Shown here piece after piece: positions 59,620-64,000 of a stretch of 64,000 nucleotides of DNA. The notes beneath the pieces are model-generated. The model was not told the origin of the DNA and did no database searches. It saw only the letters and a list, made by a program, of their open reading frames with translations. The stretch lies in contig LATX02000144.1 of assembly GCA_001466705.2 (NCBI GenBank), positions 434,001 through 498,000 of the forward strand. The letters run 5' to 3'. Numbering within the stretch: the first letter of the stretch is position 1; each line of letters opens with the position of its first letter. A program made the position numbers and the translations under genes. This stretch comes from Moniliophthora roreri (Eukaryota; Basidiomycota; Agaricomycetes; Agaricales; Marasmiaceae).

Positions 59620-61029
59620 ATGTTCTCAGTATCCCATCATGCACGACAGCTGGTCTTCCGTTCACTAACGCGCAATTTCTCTGCATCTGCGCGGTGCTTC
59701 TTGGAAGTAAAGAGAATAGTTTACCTGGACAATATTCCATTTAATACAAATGTTCTCCAGCTCAAAGAAACAGCAGAGCCTTTCGGTCTAGTCACCAAAA
59801 TCAACATCCGTCAGTTGCCAATGCCATACTTTTTTTCTTTCACTACTCTTAGTAACTTGTATATCCTTTTCAGCGAATAATAGCCAAGGTCGCCCAGCAG
59901 GATTTGCCAATCTCGAATTCGCCCATGAGAAGGATGCACTTGATTTCTATAACGCCGTTGAAGAACATGGTCTCGAACTGGGTCATCCCAGTCGAAAAAT
60001 TCGCGCATTGCTGGTCGATCGACCTTAGGAAACTTCAAATCAATATGTCCCACCTAGCGACACGATATACCTCAACAACTTGCCGAAAGATACTACTGTT
60101 GAGCATGTACGGGATGGGCTGGGGACATTTGCGGATATAATTGTAAGAGTGACTTTTGCCAGCAGTAGTGGTGGTCAGGGTACGTATGATTGCTCTCCTC
60201 CAAATACAGCACGATAATTAAACCATACGTAGACAGCCAAGGACCTCTGATCTACGTTCAATTTCCGTCAGAAAGCATTGCAGGAGAGGTCATTGCAGCG
60301 GCCAAATCCCACCTCATTTTTATCAACGGCCGAAGGCCCTGGGTCCATTACGCAACGAAAAGGAAGTCGTCATTATCATTCGAAGAACTCAATTCGACAA
60401 GGACTGTGTACTTTGGCGGTCTACCCAAAGGAACCACTCAGGACGAATTGATCAAGGTCCTTGCTCCATTCGGCAAGATTGAGAGGGTGTCGATTCCAGG
60501 CGGTTGTACGTTCTTTGTTTCGTGTGCTGGTGTTTTCTTCATTGACCATATTCTTACTTGTGTAGACGATGAAACCATAGCTTTTGTGGACTTTGCTCTA
60601 AGAGAAGCCGCGGTCCGTGTGATTGAAGCTGGTAATCAACAGCAAATCGTGATTAAAGGGCACAAGGTCTGGACGGATTTTGCCAAAGGACTGCCTCAGG
60701 GTCCCCGGGAAATCATCAAGACCGACAAACTACATCTTTCGGGCTTCGAAGGCACAGAGGGAGATGTAAAAAGTATTTTTGCGAAACATCGTGACAAGGT
60801 TCAGGGAATTTCTTTCAGTGAGTGTTCCAGGCGTTGTTTTCGTTCTCTTTTTGGCTCATTTGGTGTTTGTACAGCTTCAGCAGAGACAAAGAAGCACAAT
60901 GCTAGTATTACATTTCGCTCCGTCATGGCAGCTGATCGTGCACTTCGAGAGATCTTGCGGAAAAAGTCGAGGATAAAGAAGAAACACGGCGCTTTTACAT
61001 TGCATTTTGCGGAGTCCGCAGAGTTCTAG
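59620..61029 (+). pseudogene. three-RRM protein, mitochondrial type, with in-frame TAG
   Basis: Five exons: 59620-59809, 59874-60179, 60233-60502, 60566-60817, 60875-61029, frame kept. An N-terminal presequence-like stretch (MFSVSHHARQLVFRSLTRNF) suggests mitochondrial import. RRM blocks follow: KRIVYLDNIPFNTNVLQL with GRPAGFANLEFA; DTIYLNNLPKDTTVEHV; RTVYFGGLPKGTTQDEL with ETIAFVDFALREAAVRVIEA; and a further partial RRM (KLHLSGFEGTEGDVKSIF; NASITFRSVMAADRALREIL). A TAG at 60026-60028 interrupts the frame in the linker after the first RRM (VDRP-stop-ETSNQYVPPS). No GT-AG pair removes it in phase while keeping the RRM. It is a recent pseudogene, a readthrough case or a sequence error. Confidence 0.75.
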
Positions 61030-61445
61030 TGGTTCCCCTCCGGCGTAATAGCTGACGACATACAGCCGCTCGGGGCCTCATATATATTAGCCAAGCGTTG
61101 ACTAAAATATACCTGCTGTACGCAACCTAATGAATGTTGAGCAATGATCAAATCCGATTGACCAGAAGAGGAAGGTAGGAGAAAATGCTCGAAGTCCGTA
61201 GAACGCGTAAATAACATGTAAACAATTGTGAAGGTCCAAGTTTATATTAGTGGTAACTCAATCATATCATCTCTCTCACCGAACATAAATTCTCTGAATC
61301 TGCCTCGTTGCCCTAATCTCCCTTTGGTGTAACGTGCTTCATCAGGTTTCAGCGAGCGGTAAATTGACCTCAGGTTTCTAAACTGTCAAATCAAGCGCTG
61401 ACCACGCTGGCAGATTTTTTTTCTTAATCTCTAATCTCGACTAAG
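61030..61445. other. intergenic, aha1 promoter
   Basis: No gene. I see no clear heat-shock element here. Confidence 0.4.
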
Positions 61446-62931
61446 ATGGCTCTTCCTCCCTCCACCGCGAACTGGCATTGGAAAAACAAGAATGTCACCA
61501 AATGGGGTCATGAATGGTTCGAGAAGGAGCTTTTGAATCTGAGCGTCAAGGGAGAAAAGGACGGCGAAGAATGGCACATTACCGATGTGAGAGAGGTCGA
61601 TGGTGATATTGAGCTTGGGCAGAGGAAGAGCAAGTGAGTAGAACTGTTCTTGAATATGATCTTGGAGAATTGATATTGCTGCAGGTTGATCACGATTTAT
61701 GACTGCAAAATTACTCTAGCGTTTGAGGGTACTACTAGTACAGGATCGCTTGCCAAAGGAACTCTTCATATCCCAGAGGTTTCGCATGAAGTTACTCTCG
61801 ACAAAACCTCGGATTACTCTGTGCGTAATGCAAGATAATTCGGAGCTTTAATCGCTGACAACCATGTTTCTTGGTAGTACCACTGGTCCTCGTTACAAAA
61901 CAGCCCCGAGATCGATGCCCTCATCTCTCAAATGCGCAAACTCGTACCCCCTGTTCTTGAGGAAATCTTCAACAGATTCCCTGCTGCTATTATCGATACC
62001 CATGGCAAGGACCTCACCGTGAGCGCTGACCCGAGTCGTGCCGGTACGCCTACTCCTGGAGGTACAACGGGTACAACGGTTTCGGGCGCTTCGTTAGCAA
62101 CAGCATCGTCTGCTCCTGCGAAACAGCCTCAGCCGGTCAAGAAGACGGAGAAAGTTCTCAATACATCTACTATTGAGGTTGAGGCGACGTTTATGGCGGC
62201 CGCTGACGATCTGTTTGGAATGCTAACGGATGAGAAGAGGATTCCGATGTGGACGAAGGCACCAGCACAGGTATGGTCGTGCTGCGCTCAGGTATCTTTA
62301 TTAATTACTAACGAGTTCATTTAGTCCGCAGCTAAACCTGATACGGAGTATTCGCTCTTTGGTGGTGGTGTCAAGGGCAAGTACATATCGCTGGAGCCTC
62401 CGAAGAAGGTCGTGCAGACCTGGGCTCTGCAGAGCCCTACTTGGCCTGAAAGTCAGTTTATGTTTCAGTGTTTACCGTGTTCCTCGCTAATCCGGTGCTA
62501 TAGGCCACGTCGCAACGCTTACTACTACGTTCGACCAGTCCTCAGAGTCGACAAAAGTCGTGCTCACACTCGAAGGTGTGCCGAAGGGAAAGGAAGATGA
62601 AATTAGAAGAAATTTGGAGGGTTACTAGTACGTGCCCCTTCATTTTTGCTGTTGGTGACCATATTCTGACTCCATTCCTAGTATCCATGGCTTAAAATCC
62701 ATTGGGTACGTCCAGCTCTTCCCATCACCTCCTTCCGTTTCCTCCGTTCGTCGTTCTTCTTCCTCGAAATCAAGGAGCGAGAAAAGTCAAATTAGAAAAG
62801 GCAGTGATGGTGATACTGGATCAACTGCGGTGTCAACCTATTGTGCTGTTGGCGTGCTCACTGTTATGGTGGTGGCTGCAGCATTTTCGATACCCTACCT
62901 CGGTGCAGGATCAGCGCCTTGGAAGCGTTAA
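61446..62931 (+). CDS. aha1: Aha1, activator of Hsp90 ATPase, with a membrane tail
   Basis: Six exons: 61446-61633, 61685-61820, 61878-62270, 62325-62451, 62504-62627, 62682-62931, frame kept, 405 residues. The N-terminal domain has NWHWKNKNVTKWGHEWF, the GEEWHITDVREVDGDIELGQ block with its following RKSK, and LITIYDCKITLAFEG. A Ser/Thr/Pro linker near 195-225 leads to the C-terminal AHSA1 domain (FMAAADDLFGMLTDEKRIPM; GGGVKGKYISLEPPKKVVQT; LEGVPKGKEDEIRRNLEGYY). Aha1 binds Hsp90 middle and N-terminal domains and speeds its ATPase cycle. The C-terminus extends past the usual end through a Ser/Arg-rich stretch to a hydrophobic helix (VGVLTVMVVAAAFSIPYL), suggesting tail anchoring. Confidence 0.93.
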
Positions 62932-63514
62932 CCGTTCCGCTCTTTTCGTTCTTCGGTTGTTTATACTTCATTATTCTGGATAATGCCTTTGAGCTTTCGC
63001 TGACTACTTATTCTTTCCTTTATCCCTCCCCACTCCACTCCACCTTCCTTCTACCTTACTCGCATACGACATGGACGACTTGGATACGTGTTGCTTTGGA
63101 CAGGCTGGGTAGCATCCTGTGATCACCTCAAGCCGGCGGAGAGACATTACCTGCACCTTGGTAGAGGATTTTCGTTTGATTCGGGTTTTTCGGAGGGCCT
63201 GTAGAAGATCAATCAAAGCTGTAGACAGAAGTCCAGAATGCAATTGTTGTACAAATGATTCTGAATGACGTTTTTGCCTGCCGTATTTCGTCTTATCTTA
63301 TCGGTTGCTGCTTCACGGTCTGGGCTTTTCAAAATCGAAAAAGACGCCCAGTGTCACCCAGCAACGGCCCTGCAACTCGCCACTCTGCCACTCTGCCACG
63401 ACCACGCCGATCAATTGGTAGAGCAACGCCGAAAAGCCAATCAGTTTCACTGCCATATCACCAACTGCTTTTTTTCCTTTTGACCACCATCATCATATTA
63501 AGTTGAACACATTT
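62932..63514. other. intergenic
   Basis: 3' region of aha1 and promoter of the F-box gene. Open frames here have no family character. Confidence 0.4.
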
Positions 63515-64000
63515 ATGAACCAGGACGAAGGATATACGGACGAGTTGGAACTCGACGTTGCTAATACCACCCTTACGCCGTTGCATATTTGGTCGCAGGC
63601 CACGGCGAACGCAGGAAAGATGGACTTGTTGGCAGGTTTAGGCTCTGCACAGGACTGTGAAGGTGTGTGGTATCCTGTATTTTCAATGGCATCCCGTGTT
63701 CATTGGGTTCTAGAGCTCGCATATCGACTTTTGGCATCATTACCTCGCTCTCGTCTCGCAACGATACAAAGAAGAATAGCTCCATTACTTCAGTTTGACG
63801 TGGTTGGGGTATGTGGACGGTTCAACTTTTCCTCCCTCTCCCCTCCCTTCGTATTAACATGTACTGATTTGGATTGTGTTTGCTACAGTCCTTGCCAGCT
63901 GAAGTATCTCTTCAGATATTCTCTCATTTGCCATTTCCGTCTCTCCTGGCGTGTAGTCTGGTTAGCCACCGTTGGAACTCGCTAGCCAATGACCAGACGC
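63515..64000 (+). CDS. F-box protein, 5' part (probably F-box/WD40)
   Basis: Exons 63515-63662, 63714-63808 and 63889 onward; the gene runs off the window. The second exon encodes LAYRLLASLPRSRLATIQRR and IAPLLQFDVVG. The third begins a clear F-box (SLPAEVSLQIFSHLPFPSLL then SHRWNSLA). The stretch RLLASLPRS...LQRRIAPLLQFDVVG directly before the F-box is characteristic of the Cdc4/Met30/Pof1 group, in which WD40 repeats follow. Such proteins recruit substrates to SCF ubiquitin ligases. Intron 1 (GTGTGT to TTCTAG) is preferred because it yields CEELAYRLL. The frame also reads through it. Confidence 0.8.

Noticed and set aside
60190..61029. Single 279-codon frame reading through two introns of the RRM gene
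   Set aside because: The read-through inserts hydrophobic non-RRM peptides between RRM blocks; splicing with good GT-AG ends restores the domain.

Overview
The window looks like nuclear DNA of a basidiomycete fungus, most likely an agaricomycete. The genes have many short introns (about 47-80 bases) with GT-AG ends, the intergenic gaps are tight, and several protein families are typical of mushroom-forming fungi: the seven-helix-like membrane family, Kre9-like small secreted proteins, F-box proteins with an N-terminal coiled coil, and a tyrosine recombinase with an HSFR motif. I cannot name the species. Nearly every gene had to be assembled across introns by eye. In the main models reading frame was checked at every junction.

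Layout. 1-7.4 kb: a decayed C-terminal piece of a Zn2Cys6 transcription factor, a small secreted cysteine-containing protein, weak or unrecognised reading frames, and a four-exon single-pass membrane protein. 7.4-14.5 kb: dense housekeeping genes, namely an FAHD1-type fumarylacetoacetate-hydrolase-fold enzyme, a 1026-residue SIT4-associated (SAP/PP6R) phosphatase subunit, and the AP-2 clathrin adaptor mu subunit. 14.5-21 kb: secreted esterases, with a GDSL/SGNH hydrolase followed by two tandem type-B carboxylesterases. 21.2-22.9 kb: a stub of an hsp20 gene, palindromic repeats and two weak small genes. About 22.9-37.9 kb: a block strongly depleted in CG dinucleotides, holding relics of a tyrosine recombinase, an F-box protein and a zinc-type alcohol dehydrogenase, each broken by insertions or TGA stops. 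38-43.7 kb: an intact hsp20 gene with two heat-shock elements, an ankyrin/SEC-C-like/MYND protein and a multi-pass membrane protein. 44.2-44.9 kb: a terminal-inverted-repeat element flanked by a 10-bp direct repeat. 46.3-52.6 kb: a type I membrane protein and a 1241-residue SNF2-family ATPase. 53.2-58.0 kb: two Kre9/KNH-like secreted paralogues flanking an aldo/keto reductase and a tRNA-Glu with a 16-base intron. 58.5-59.5 kb: a non-autonomous transposon with a second one nested in it. 59.6-64 kb: a mitochondrial-type RRM protein with an in-frame stop, an Aha1 Hsp90 co-chaperone with a C-terminal membrane anchor, and the start of an F-box gene that runs off the end.

How the genes fit together: most are unrelated neighbours rather than one pathway. 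Two functional themes stand out. One is secreted or surface proteins (three esterases, two Kre9-like proteins, three membrane proteins). The other is protein-folding stress (hsp20 with heat-shock elements, and Aha1). The strongest signals of genome dynamics are the CG-depleted relic block, a nested transposon whose empty site is present elsewhere in the same window, and an esterase copy in which two of three splice donors changed from GT to GC. I did not find a clear, wholly new biological system.
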